From Candidatus Heimdallarchaeota archaeon (GTDB taxonomy: Archaea > Asgardarchaeota > Heimdallarchaeia > Heimdallarchaeales > Heimdallarchaeaceae): 5,494 bases of DNA. Positions 5,341-5,494 of this stretch are shown one piece after another. The notes beneath the pieces were generated by a model, which ran no database searches, was not told the DNA's origin, and worked only from the letters and a program-made list of their open reading frames with translations. Position 1 is the stretch's first letter; each line of letters starts with the position of its first letter. The position numbers and the translations under genes were made by a program. The stretch covers positions 1-5,494 of the forward strand of contig JAUVXQ010000094.1 of the NCBI GenBank assembly GCA_030603505.1. The letters run 5' to 3'.

Positions 5341-5494
5341 CAAAGAAATGAAAGCACTTTTGTTAAAATAGTGGAAATCAGAGAATTTCCGAATCATGGG
5401 AGCTCTAACTTATGTGAAATCCAGAGAAAAGATTTTGTTCATCTAATTTGGATAAAGTGAATACAATAGATGTTTTTCCAATTCTCCATCCTCC
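5341..5494 (-). pseudogene. Truncated P-loop ATPase remnant with Walker A motif, cut by window edge
   Basis: Read on the minus strand from the window edge, the sequence encodes GGWRIGKTSIVFTLSKLDEQ and then NLFSGFHIS before a TAG at 5407-5405. GGWRIGKT fits the Walker A pattern GxxxxGKT, and the R-I-G-K-T-S form is typical of archaeal AAA-type ATPases of the Arch_ATPase group. A real ATPase would run on for at least 200 residues. After the stop, a different frame offers a plausible continuation (HKLELP, stop TGA 5396-5394, FGNSLISTILTKVLSFL, stop TGA 5342-5340), so one frameshift and later stops seem to have broken the gene. The 5' part lies outside the window. ATPases of this group often sit in mobile or defence regions. 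The Walker A call is fairly firm; the continuation is inference. Confidence 0.5.

Noticed and set aside
5312..5371. Short plus-strand frame of 19 codons after a GGAGGT
   Set aside because: The GGAGGT at 5263 is too far from the ATG at 5312, the frame is tiny, and the minus strand here carries the ATPase remnant.

Overview
The window looks like an AT-rich accessory stretch of an archaeal genome. Three things suggest this: TATA-like boxes about 25-35 nt upstream of several starts, T-rich tracts after gene ends instead of strong hairpin terminators, and a membrane-anchored molybdopterin-fold lipoprotein-like gene of a kind common in archaea. An Asgard-type host is possible, from recall of similar proteins, but the window alone does not prove it. 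I see no rRNA, tRNA, CRISPR array or complete insertion sequence.

Left part (1-612): one complete gene for an N-terminally anchored extracytoplasmic protein with a sulfite-oxidase-like (molybdopterin) fold. It has no cysteine at all, so it cannot hold molybdenum in the usual way. Positions 613-1132 hold no intact gene. They are rich in TAG triplets, carry several short hairpins built on GTCG/CGAC, and contain what looks like a small decayed coding region (about 930-1099).

Centre (1095-1918): a two-gene cassette with its own TATA box. The first gene encodes a small charged helical protein. The second starts directly after the first stop codon and encodes a membrane protein with a long charged helical tail. 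Both use ATA for almost every isoleucine and only AGA/AGG for arginine, unlike all neighbours, so they probably have a different origin. Similar short sequences flank this block at 893-911 and 1944-1960. Next comes a 359-residue PIN-like nuclease candidate (2058-3137, TTG start) preceded by a perfect 7-bp inverted repeat.

Right part: a gap with decayed coding sequence (3194-3471), then a small three-helix membrane protein (3529-3906). On the minus strand lies a PD-(D/E)XK nuclease-like gene (5166-4048) cut by one in-frame TAA. At the right edge, also on the minus strand, is an ATPase fragment with a clear Walker A motif but early stops.

Taken together, 613-5494 resembles a defence-type or mobile-element graveyard: two nuclease folds, an ATPase remnant, two orphan membrane proteins, several eroded genes and a compositionally foreign cassette. 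A joint function for the cassette and the PIN-like gene is inference from position only.
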